Part shown: piece by piece, positions 13,635 to 27,400 of the stretch
Position numbering within the stretch: the first letter of the stretch is position 1
Layout of the letters: each line of letters starts with the position of its first letter
Source: Osedax frankpressi
Lineage: Eukaryota > Annelida > Polychaeta > Sabellida > Siboglinidae
DNA: 64,000 nucleotides
Assembly (NCBI GenBank): GCA_964035775.1
Contig: OZ038317.1
Span: forward strand, 25,211,661 to 25,275,660
Reading direction: 5' to 3'
Notes under the pieces: generated by a model
Database searches by the model: none
What the model was told of the DNA's origin: nothing
The model's input: the letters and a program-made list of their open reading frames with translations, nothing else
Program-made: the position numbers and the translations under genes

Positions 13635-16600
13635 CTATATATATAGTATATTTAATAGTTGAATAGGTGAATTTTCAATATAATATATAAAATGAATGCG
13701 TATTTACATTAAATACATTATTATTTGCATAACAATTGAATTTGTAATTTAACCTTTTCGATTGTTTTTTTTTTTGAAATATCATCGATCCAAGTTTTTT
13801 CTTTAACGAGATTTATAAATTGTTCCTTTATTCGTATTACCATCTTTTCAGTCTAAATTAAATGGTATACACAATATTATTTCCAATAGAAATTGTTTTG
13901 ACTAGATGGTTTAAACTATAATAATTGGTATTAAATAATAATAAATAATACTCGTATACTCTACTTGCTGTGTTATACGTTATAGCTTATAACATTTTCG
14001 AATACAAATATTTATCAATATTTGCCCTTATGAATTTAAACTAATGATATGATTAATATGACTCGTTAAGTAATCCAAGATGATTCAATGTCTGGGGAAC
14101 AGTTAGCTGTTATAGAAATGTTGATTTTTATGTTTTGCTTAGAGATGAAAGCAAATTAAACTACTATCCATTAGGAAGTAATTATCTTCTCTTGTCCGTA
14201 ATAATTACTAAATTAGTAGTTTTCAACTATTGTAAGTAATGTCATAAAGCTAAGCTAATACTCTCTCCCTTGTGGTCAATAATGTAATAATACCGAGAGC
14301 ATAATCTCTCCTTTGTAGTCAGTAATGTCTAACTATTGTCATACTCTCTCCCTTATGGTCAGTAATGTCATAATACTAAGATCATACGCTATCCCTTGTG
14401 GTCAGTAATGTCAAACTAAGGTCATTATTTCTCTCTTGTGGTCAGTAATTTAAGTCAGACCATTCAGTGGGGATGATATTATCCAAGAAAGTAAATATTA
14501 AATGGTAATATATATATAAATATAAAAGGTATATAAATATAAAAGTAAATATAATATATAGGTTTACATCAATTTTGCTATCTTCTTTGAAAACTTCATT
14601 TACAAATAAATGACTATATATAAATCCGAATGTGTTAGTATTTTGTTTCAAACAATCTAACCAACGATTAGTTTTATCTATAATAGATTAGTATAATTAA
14701 ACATATTTATTTATCAAATTATTTACTATATAATTAACCTAATGTATCACCGAAGTAAAATTTTAAATGCATATCACTTAAATCTTCAGATAATAACATA
14801 ATGAATTGCCTTGCAATTGTAAATAATAAATAATTATTAAACTTCCTGTAGTATTATAAAGTAGTTAGATAAGTTTATAAAATTCACACCTAATCCAATA
14901 AATTATTATTGTTATGTAAATGTTACCTGATATTTTCTTTTGTAGATACCATTTTCAACATGTAATCATTTAGTTTCTTAAAATAGCTTTTGCTCAATAT
15001 ATTAATTTTAGATTTATCAGTTATACTCTCATTTATATTTTCAAATATTTTATTTGCATATATTGTCCAATTCATCTTAAATAATTGAACATTGAAAGAA
15101 AGATGGGTGAATAGGTTGACGGAAACATGAATGGATTAAAGTATAGATAGATAGAGCATCGTATATTAATAGATACGTCAAGAATCAATCAATTTACTAT
15201 GGGTATCATATTATATTATTAGATAGATTATAATAAATATATATAGCAGATGAATGACAAACTCATTGAGATCTTATATTACTGCGGTGCATCCAGCATG
15301 CACATTAATAAATGATATAATATCATACGAATTCCGATACAATTATGGTAAAAAAAAAGGTTCTGAGATTAGACGAATATTATTCTTAATACATCAATGT
15401 AAATCAAATGAATTCCATGCCAACACAAAACTGCAAATATATTTTAAAAACAAATACATCAAACTCCAGTAATTCAATTTATTTATTAATATATAGACAT
15501 CCAAATGACACATACATACATTTAATAATGAATGTATAGATATACCTACATAATTATATATAAATATACTAAGTAATTTTAATTACCATTATTCCGATCA
15601 TATATATTCGAATTATATTGTTAAACAGATATTAGAATCTCGGTCATTATAAACCATATAAAATTCCATACTCTTATAAAAAGTTATATAATAAAAAGTT
15701 ATATTATTGATTGAATAATAACATAGGATGAGAATCAAATAATTAAGAAATATAACTAAACATGTAATTATAATAAATTATTATTCCATACAATTTAATA
15801 TCACTACGTTATTAAATAATTAAAATACTATTAAAATACTATTAAAATACTATTAAAATACTATTAAAATACTATTAAAATACTATTAAAATACTATTAA
15901 AATACTATTAAAATACTATTAAAATACTATTAAAATACTATTAAAATACTATTAAAATATTATTAAAATACTATTAAAATACTATTAAAATACTATTAAA
16001 ATACTATTAAAATACTATTAAAATACTATTAAAATACTATTAAAATACTATTAAAATACTATTAAAATACTATTAAAATACTATTAAAATACTATTAAAA
16101 TACTATTAAAATACTATTAAAATACTATTAAAATACTATTAAAATACTATTAAAATACTATTAAAATACTATTAAAATACTATTAAAATACTATTAAAAT
16201 ACTTTTAAAATACTATTAAAATACTATTAAAATACTATTAAAATACTATTAAAATACTATTAAAATACTATTAAAATACTATTAAAATACTATTAAAATA
16301 CTATTAAAATACTATTAAAATACTATTAAAATACTATTAAAATACTATTAAAATACTATTAAAATACTATTAAAATACTTATTAAATATAATATCTGACA
16401 AGGACTTGAATACCTGTTTGATTTATATATAATCCCTATTCGATGGTTATTTATTTGCATCTCTTTTAGTAAACATATGTTTAGAATTAACATTAAATAA
16501 ATGTGTGCACTTATAAAAATTATTAGTTAAATATCATCTAAGTATACATCATGGTATACTACATTAGGTCATATGAGAATAATTATACCAAAATGGATTA

Positions 16601-18019
16601 GAAATGGAAATACAAATACAAATTATAATGTTAATCTAAAAGAAATTATTCTTCCGAGCTCATAAATTAAATTATATTAAAAAAATAATATAAAGAAAAA
16701 TTGATTTCACATGGTAAAAACACGAAATTTCACATGATATAATTACTTATTAATAGATTATCTAATAACTAGTTATAAATAAACTACCGACACATCCCTT
16801 TGAATTATTACATAATATATTTGTTAATAGTTGGTAATAAAATTTCGTGTATAAATAATCCTACAAAAATATAACATATACATCTATTACAAATATTCTA
16901 TTGTCTTATTGTATTAATACTAATATTTCCAAATTTAACAAACCTACAGTGGATGAAATATTATTAATAATTAATAACCTGTAAATTATCTTATTTTAAT
17001 GAGCCAAATAATGTTGATAATTTTTTAAAAAAGACATAATTAATTTTATCAAAGACATTTGAAAAATATTAATAATCAACTAATTCAATATTTTACTGAG
17101 ATTTATTAAAATGTTCCAAAAAAATAATAAAATTGCATTTATAACAAGAACTTCTATGTTGTCAATAGTTAACGATATGTTAATAGTTATTAAAACTCAA
17201 TTTAAAATTCACCATTTACTATTGAATATGTCAGCAGCATTCGTTATAATTTCATAGAAGTTATTAATATATAGACTTCTATAATTAAGTATCACTGAAC
17301 AGAACATATAGTATTATTAATAATAAATTCACTAGTACAAACTTAAATACAGAATTTTTTGAAATTTCAAACTTTATATTATGTTAATGTCTCAAACAAT
17401 TTTAATTATTAACAATAACGAACATTCCTCAATTATTAATCTAATTATATAATAATAAACTAGCTATTTGATTATAATCAACTATAGAATATTGACAACA
17501 TTAAATTGATTAAGATTACAAGACTAACTTCGATCTTTTCAATGAATGATTTAGTTATAGAACCGAGTAATACATTTAAATTTCTTGGTATACTAATTAA
17601 TCACAAAAAATAATTTAATAACCAAATAGCGTTCATATATGACAATAGTTAAAAAGCGTTTTCGTTTTCATAAAATAAGAAAATAGGTAAATATATGTCT
17701 AAATATATTTCTTTCAAAAAAATAAAAATAATGATAGTAGAATTGTATATATTGTCATATATTGTCATATATCAATATATGTATTTCAATATACTATTTA
17801 AATTAAAATAATACATTTTTATTTTTATTTAAATAAACTTTTCAATCAATTAAATTGATACATATTAACGGCAAAATAAATAATTCTTTTAATAATTATA
17901 AATATAGTTTAATTATATTAACTAACGTATGGTGCAATAGTATTTAATTCGTTAAATTCAATGTATTCTATTTTATATGCAGAAATTGTATACAACTGAA
18001 TATTTGTAATGTTAATAAT

Positions 18020-18084
<65 letters not shown>

Positions 18085-18133
18085 TATAGTATATATATAT
18101 ATATATATATATATAGTATATATATATATATAC

Positions 18134-18170
<37 letters not shown>

Positions 18171-18567
18171 CTATACATATATATAAACAATAGTATATAC
18201 TATAATATTATATATAATTATATTTATATAACCAACAGTATTTTAGTTTAATATTTCTCCAATGGAAATAAGTAATCGTTATAATATTTAATTGTATATT
18301 ATATATTCATATAATATTAAATTATATTGTTACTGGTTATATTATATATTCATTAAATTAAATTAAATATGATGTAGAATCAATTAATGAATCAGAAACA
18401 TTATGAAACAAATGTTCACCCCAAGATATCAAGCAATATATTAAGCATTGCAAAAAATTAAATTACATGAACAGTGTGATGGAATACTTTGAAATATTTT
18501 GACAAATATGAATACTTTGAAAATTAAATGTATCAAACATACACAATGTTCAGGATTTACTATTTTA

Positions 18568-18603
<36 letters not shown>

Positions 18604-19823
18604 TAGATTTAATATTTATATATTAAACATAATTATATCTGCCCAACACAGGAAACCTACCAGGTAATTTTATTTTTTTTGTAAATATTATAAATCAAAA
18701 TACATTTTTTGCAATAAAAATATATAATATTTTAAATTTAAAATAGTTATATAATAATTTTGCAAAATCATTTGATGTGTTCACAAAAATAAAAAAAATA
18801 ATATAAAATAAATTATGCGATGCAAAAAATTAAATTACCTGGATTATTTGTTTATTATAATAACTATAATGTATGTAATGTGTGCCTTGCCTTAAATATT
18901 TCTAATTCAGATTTTATGATATCATTAACGTATTCCATTAATGTAGAATTATCCATATTGGGATTTATTTTCTTTAATATGGTTCTTATATACGTAATAT
19001 ATTCCTTTATAATAAAAATATATATTATTTGTATGCATTTTTTAAAATAATAATAATAATATATAATAATAATAATATTTATTCTTAATTATTAAACTCA
19101 CTTTTTTCTCTTGATTTTGTTTATGAGCAATATATGGATTAAAAGTACCAGGATAGATCTATGAATAGTACATACGTTTTTGAGAGTTAGTATTATATAT
19201 TAATATATATATATGATGTATAACTTATAACCCATAAAACTCGGATAACTTAATAGTTTGATAAAATGTTTTGATATATAATATAAATGTAAATTTATTT
19301 GATTTGCATTACAAATATATTATATTTATTTAAAATAAAATAATTATATAAAATTGTATAATAGTTATATCATCTAGTGTCTTGGGGGTATTCAATAAAT
19401 AATTATGATAATAATCTCCCATTTTTTTAAAATTTACCAAAATAATATTTTTATAATTTACTTCGTAAAATATTTGGAAAATTATTTCAGCATTTCAGAA
19501 ATAATGTTTATTTTGATAGGTTAATATTAAAAGGCTACCATGTAACCATTGTATTATTTGATAGTTCCATTGTGAGAGAGATTTTAATTTAATTCGGTTT
19601 TATATTTTCTGTAGAAATTTACCTTTATTTAAAATAAAGGATAATTTGAAAAAATACCTTTATGGTATAATATAAATGTATAATATAAATTGTATTTTAA
19701 AGTACCTGATTATTGTACATAATATAATAAGTAAAAATCATAATAGAAATACCATTATTATCATTTTAATATAATTTGTATTAATAGGGATTATGAATTA
19801 AACAAGCCTTATGAATGTGTATA

Positions 19824-19878
<55 letters not shown>

Positions 19879-22800
19879 ATATATATATTAAACACGAACA
19901 TTTAATTCAAAAATTGTATTGTTCATTATATTCTTTTCTATGCTCATTTTAAACAAAACATCATTCATATACATATGCATATTGATAATAGTTTCCTAGT
20001 ATTGTATGGCAATCATATAATTGTATTATATTATATATATTCAATTATTACATATGAAATAATAATAAACTATTAATTCTATTACACTAATACAACAATT
20101 CTACAACAATTCTACATTAATGAATTATGTTTATAATATATGTTTTTATAATGTTCCGGAATGCATATATCAAAATAAAACTAGAATACATTATTTAAAT
20201 GTTGAAATAAAAATTAACTAAATAATTTATTTATAAATAACCGTACATTTTTAAATAACAATTATCAAATAATAATACATAATATTTATTTTACTCATTA
20301 ACACGAGTATTACCTAGTATTACTAATATTAGTAATACAGTATTAATAATTTTAATGCATTTAATGCATTAATAATGCATTTTATCTAATGGATTACTAG
20401 TAAATTAAATACATATTATTACTTAAATAGTAATAACTTATTGATTAATAATTTGTATTTATTTAGTTGATTATTAGCATTTGATTAAGTAATGCTATGA
20501 ATTTAAATATATATTATTAATAATATATATTTAAATATATTAATAATATATTATTAATAATTGTTTAGAAATTGCAATTTTGACCAAAACCAGTTCTTAT
20601 TGTATTCAATTATGTGATTGTTGTAAATATTGTAAATTATCAAATTATATACAAAACATAAATTAACTATAAATACCTTCCAATTCCAATCTATTAAATC
20701 ATTCGAATCCAATAGATGCCATTTACCGATTAATTTTAAAAAATCTTTAAATCAAAAAGCATATGCATTATTATATATATATATATATATATACTAACAC
20801 AGACAATTACAGACAAATCAGGAAAAAAAACCAGACTAATACACCCTCAATATAGAAACATCCAATATACCGGATGTTTCAATGTCAGCTACATAGTTTA
20901 ACATGATAGTGTTCGTTTTAGATATTGCAATTATGATATGTTATAAAAGATGAGCTATACTTCATGTATACCTTTAATTTATATTATTTTATCGATAACT
21001 TATGGAAATATATAAGGTTTATTATTGATGATGTATATCCTCAAAATATGTAAAACGGGTTAATACACCCATCTTATAAAATCATTTTTTCATATGAAAA
21101 TGGATACATATTTAATATTTTATTTGATGAAGAATTTTTATATTAATATTTCATATTTAATCTTTATTTTCAAAAAAAAATCTATTTTATTACAAATTTT
21201 AGAAAAATGTATTATTAAGAGACTATTTTTTCCATTTCCGGAATATATATTTTTTTAAATTAAAAAGGAACAAAGATTATAATTTTTATTAATTATTATT
21301 ATTTGTAAATAAAAATAAACTTCCGTCATTCATTTTTATTCAAGACTATATATTGTTGAGTTGTAATTTATTTAAATTATCTAATTAAAATTACATTTTT
21401 ATAATGAATTATGTTAGTAAAATACTAATATTATTATATATATTTGTATTATATATATCTTTTAAAATATTGATATATTTAATATAATTAATAGTATTGA
21501 TAATATTATATATAATACCTCATGCCGTTTTATAGTTGATTGATATTAAATTATATTATTACAATTATTAAAATTATAAAGAATTAATAATTGAGAATAA
21601 AATATAACAATGTAATTATTACAATATACGTTATTTAATATTTATATTATGATGAGTATGTATATTTATAGTTTTAAATATATATGTATATATTAATATG
21701 TACCTATGAAACCTGACCTAATTAAAAATCGTATATTTAGCGCCAATGAATAACTAATTCAATTAATGTATGATAAATCAATACATTTATAAAAATAATG
21801 TAATAGATAATTATATTTTTTATTTGTATTATTAATTTTATTAATGATATGAAATTTATCATTCTTATATACTTGAATATTATTTATAGTTTTGCGTATA
21901 TTAAATACACTAATTAACCATACATATGAAAGCTTAGTATAAGGAACATTACATTATTATATAACAGTATCGACTATTTGACCGAGTTAAATACCTTACA
22001 TGATTTAATTCACACACCCATATACTTAAACTTACATATACATGCGTAATAAATTGCATACCAATAAAAAATATAATTAAATAACATGTAATTGCTTTAC
22101 ATTAATATTACATTAAAACAAGTTAATTTTTTTTATAAAAAATTAAATTCATTCATACAAATAAATCAATGCAGATTTATTATTTATATTGGCCTATATA
22201 TATATTAACCATACATATGAAAGCTTAGTATAAGGAACATTACATTATTATATAGCAGTATCGATTATTTGAACGAGTTAAATACCTTACATAACTTAAT
22301 TCACCCACCCATATACTCAAACTTACATATACATGTGTAATAAATTTCATACCAATAAAAAAATATAATTAAATAAAATGTAATTGCTTTAATACAAGTT
22401 AATTGTTTTTATAAAAAATTAAATTCATTCATGCAAATAATCAATGCAGATTTATTATTTATTATTTATATTGGCCTATATATATTAACCATACATATGA
22501 AAGCTTAGTATAAGGAACATTACATTATTATATAGCAATATCGATTATTTGACCGAGTTAAATACCTTACATGATTTAATTCACACACCTATATAATCAA
22601 ACTTACATATACATGTGTAATAAATTTCAAACCAATAAAAAAATATAATTAAATAAAATGTAATTGCTTCATTGTTAATTGTTTTTATAAAAAATTAAAT
22701 TCATTCATGCAAATAATCAATGCAGATTTATTATTTATTATTTATATTGGCCTATATATATTAACCATACATATGAAAGCTTAGTATAAGGAACATTACA

Positions 22801-24433
22801 TTATTATATAGCAGTATCGATTATTTGACCGAGTTAAATACCTTACATGATTTAATTCACACACCTATATAATCAAACTTACATATACATGTGTAATAAA
22901 TTTCAAACCAATAAAAAAATATAATTAAATAAAATGTAATTGCTTCATTGTTAATTGTTTTTATAAAAAATTAAATTCATTCATACAAATAAATCAATGC
23001 AGATTTATTATTTATTATTTATATTGGCCTATATATATATTGACCATACATATGAAAGCTTAGTATAAGGAACATTACATTATTATATAGCAGTATCGAC
23101 TATTTGACCGAGTTAAATACCTTACATGATTTAATTCACACACCCATATACTCAAACTTACATATACATGTGTGTATGCATGTAATCTACTTATATTTCA
23201 TTTCAGATGATACGCCAGGAGAAACTTCACGAAATCCATCTATCAAAAATATTTGTGTTGAAGATGAAATAAATAACGATGAGTATAGTTACTGTGAAAA
23301 TGATGATATCAAAAAAATCAAAAAAGGTATATAAATACAATTTAAAAATATTTAATTATGTATAATAAGATTATATATAAATATATAATTAAACACATCA
23401 TTATTTCGAACAGCTATAAATATCAAATGGAATAAAACAGAATTTCAGAAATTATCGGAACATTCTATATCATTTAAAAAAAACAAAATGCCAGGTTATT
23501 AATATGCAAATAAAAATTATACTTAATTTATTTATAATTCATATTTAATTTTAATACTGATAATTAAAAATTTTCAGGAAAGCAAGAAATAATAGAAATA
23601 TTAAAATTATATTCTCCACCGTGTTTATTAAAACTTTCCGAGGAAGAAATATATTTAAAAGTCCGAACGAAATTCAATAATGTATTAAAATCTAATATAA
23701 GAACATTAAATAAATTAATAGAAGAAAGCAATATCATTATATACAATATAATTTTTTATTTGGTTATAATATAATACAGTATTTAATTTAATTTCTGATA
23801 ATTATTGTAATTTACTTATTTAATATGTTTAATGTAATGCACATATTTAAATATACTAGCCACTCATAAATATCTAACAACTCATAATTAATTTAATTAA
23901 TATAGAATTATCGAGCACATAAAATATTTTAAACATATTTCGATTTTATTTATAATTTTAGATAATATATTGTAACTAAGATTCTTAAAATTAATAACTG
24001 TTTCTGAGGTCTGAACCCGTGTTCAATTAAAATTTTTGCAATATTAAAAAAAAATATTTAAGCATAAAAATGATCAAGTTGAAGTATATTTATAATTAAT
24101 TTTACTATGAACTCGTTTTCAATTAATATATTATTTCCATGAAAATTATATGGAACTTAATTATTATGAACCTACTATTTTTGAGATATATGTATCACTT
24201 ATTATTTAATACCTAGTTAATAATATATCTATAGAAAAATTGAACTCATTTATGTATAATGAAAACAAATACTATGAAACTTAATATTGTAACAGTAAAT
24301 AAATATATAATTTTTGTATTACAAATATAGCGACTATTCAATGCGCTACAAGATATATTTGAACCTAGATCATTACAAATATGTAATTAGATGTAATTCT
24401 ACATAATGTATACGTTAATACGCTGTACGTTTC

Positions 24434-24473
<40 letters not shown>

Positions 24474-27400
24474 AAAACGTACAGAGCATTAAGCTACACG
24501 ACATACGAACACTTTTTGTAAATTTAAAAAAATATATATTTTATATTTATTTAATTACATATATTATTATTTCTATACAAAAATAAAATATCACTATGAG
24601 AAACTATTATAAAACTATCTAGTAATAAAATAATATAAGATACATTAATACATAGTAATAAAATAATATAAGATACAGTAATACATAGTGTATACTATGT
24701 AATATAAATCTATATACAATATTGTAAATAAAACATTTGTTTTAATAGTATGTTAATAACATATTCATAAAATTGTCATAGTATATGTATTACATGTATA
24801 TCGTATATGTTATATATTTTATGGTAACAATTTTATAAAAAAATATTTAAAATTTACAATGACCATAATTATTCAGATATATCATGATTAAGTAATAATA
24901 TTATAAATGGTTATAATAGGTAACAATACTTGATGTACATTAACATAGGTAAAACTATTTATCCTTGTTATGTATTGTCATTTATATTAAAATATGTTTT
25001 TAATAGTGATATCAAATATTTTTTTAAATTGATATAAAAATTCAAAGCATTACATGAGAGATTTGAACCTAGAATCATTAAAAATATTTAATTAGATATA
25101 ATTCTACATAACGCCATAAAGAAAATCTACAGCGCATTAACCTACACGACAAATGAGGCTTTATTGTAAATTTTAAAAAATATATATTTTATATAAATTT
25201 AATTACATATCTTATTATTTCAATACAAAAATAAAATATTACAATATCACTATGAGAAACTATTATACAACTATCTAGTAATAAAATAATATAAGATACA
25301 GTAATACATAGTAATAAAATAATATAAGATACAGTAATAAATAGTGTATACTATGTAATATAAATATATATACAATATTGTAAATAAAATATTTGTTTTA
25401 ATAGTATGTTAATAACATATTCATAAAATTGTCATAGTATATTTATTACATGTATATCGTATATGTTATATATGTTATGGTAACAATTTTATAAAAAATT
25501 ATTTAAAATTTACAATGACCATAATTATTCAGATATATCATGATTAAGTACTAATATTATAAATGGTTATAATAGGTGACAATACTTGATGTAAATTAAC
25601 ATAGGTAAAAAATTTATTCTTGTTATGTATTGTCATTAAAATATTTTTTTAAATTGATATACAAATTCAAAGCATTACAAGAGAGATTTGAACCTAGGAT
25701 CATTAAAAATATGTAATTAGATTTAATTCTACATAACGCAATAACGAAAATTTACAGCGCATTAACCTACACGACAAATGAGGCATTTTTGTAAATTTTA
25801 TAAAATATATATTTTATATAAATTTAATTACATATCTTATTATTTCTATACAAAAATAAAATATTACAATATCACTATGAGAAACTATTATACAACTATC
25901 TAGTAATAAAATAATATAAGATACATTAATACATAGTAATAAAATAATATAAGATACAGTAATACATAGTGTATACTATGTAATATAAATATATATACAA
26001 TATTGTAAATAAAATATTTGTTTTAATAGTATGTTAATAACATATTCATAAAATTGTCATAGTATATTTATTACATGTATATCGTATATGTTATATATGT
26101 TATGGTAACAATTTTATAAAAAAATATTTAAAATTTACTATAATCATAGTTAATCAGATATCATGATTATAATCATACTTATTATAGTACTTATAAGTAC
26201 TAATATTATAAATGGATATAATAGGTAATAATATTTGATGTAAATTAACATAGGTAAAATAATTTATCCTTGTTATGTATTGTCATTAACATTTAAATAT
26301 GTTTTTAATAGTGATATCAAATATTTTTCTAAATTGATATAAAAATTCAAAGCATTACAAGAGAGATTTGAACCTAGGATCATTACAAATATTTAATTAG
26401 ATATAATTCTACATAACGCAATAAAGAACATTTACAGCGCATTAAACTACACGACAAATGAGACTTTATTGTAAATTTTAAAAAATATATATTTTATATA
26501 AATTTAATTACATATATTATTATTTCAATACAAAAATAAAATATTACAATATCACTATGAGAAACTATTATAAAACTATCTAGTAATAAAATAATATAAG
26601 ATACATTAATATATAGTAATAAAATAATATAAGATACATTAATATATAGTAATAAAATAATATAAGATACAGTAATACATAGTGTATACTATGTACTATA
26701 AATATATATGCAATATTGTAAATAAAACATTTGTTTTAATAGTATGTTAATAACATGTTTATAAAATGTTCATAGTATATTTATTACATATATAATGTTA
26801 TATTTAACAATGTACATTATACATAACACGTGTTATAATTTTTATTATAAAGATTTTGTAAATAATATTTGAAATAAAAAAATACTTTATAAACACCATA
26901 TTTATTCAAATGTATCACGAAGTACTAATATTATGAATGTTTATAATACTTAACAATAATTAGTGTAACTTAAAATAAGTCAAAATAAAATGCCCGTGTC
27001 CGAGCTAGTTATATTAAAGCTTTAATATAAGATGATGCCCCTATATATACTATATACTGACATTACTCATATTTATACATACGAGTATCCCCCTAATATA
27101 ATGCGACTTCAGAAAATCCTAGCAAGCGCGGAGCGCTAGCAACTATCCCTGCTACTACGATATCGAAGATTTTGTCAAAATGTATGACTACTCGAAGACT
27201 ACTCCAAATTTTGGGATTTAAAAAAAATTGTATTTCCCCCAAAAAAATAATGGTAATTATCATTTTCAATATAAACTATTACATATTTTTTGCATAAAGA
27301 TAACTATCTATATCTAGACTGATAATTCAATTTATACATTTACAACCATCGTTTTTTTATAAATTATAAGGCATATGCAATAAACATATTTTATAATATA

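Noticed and set aside
15254-15472. 72-codon plus-strand frame (MTNSLRSYITAVHPACTLIN)
   Set aside because: No splice sites, motif or neighbouring exon support.
17918-18190. IYIYIY-rich frame
   Set aside because: The TA repeat part is not coding; only the last 69 bases (17995-17927) are peptidase exon 10.
18820-19050. 76-codon plus-strand frame
   Set aside because: Antisense of peptidase exon 9.
23564-23746. 60-codon minus-strand frame
   Set aside because: Antisense of the third exon of the nested gene.
24340-24400. TTTGAACCTAG, resembling a tRNA T-loop
   Set aside because: No cloverleaf can be drawn; the motif is part of the 650-bp tandem unit.
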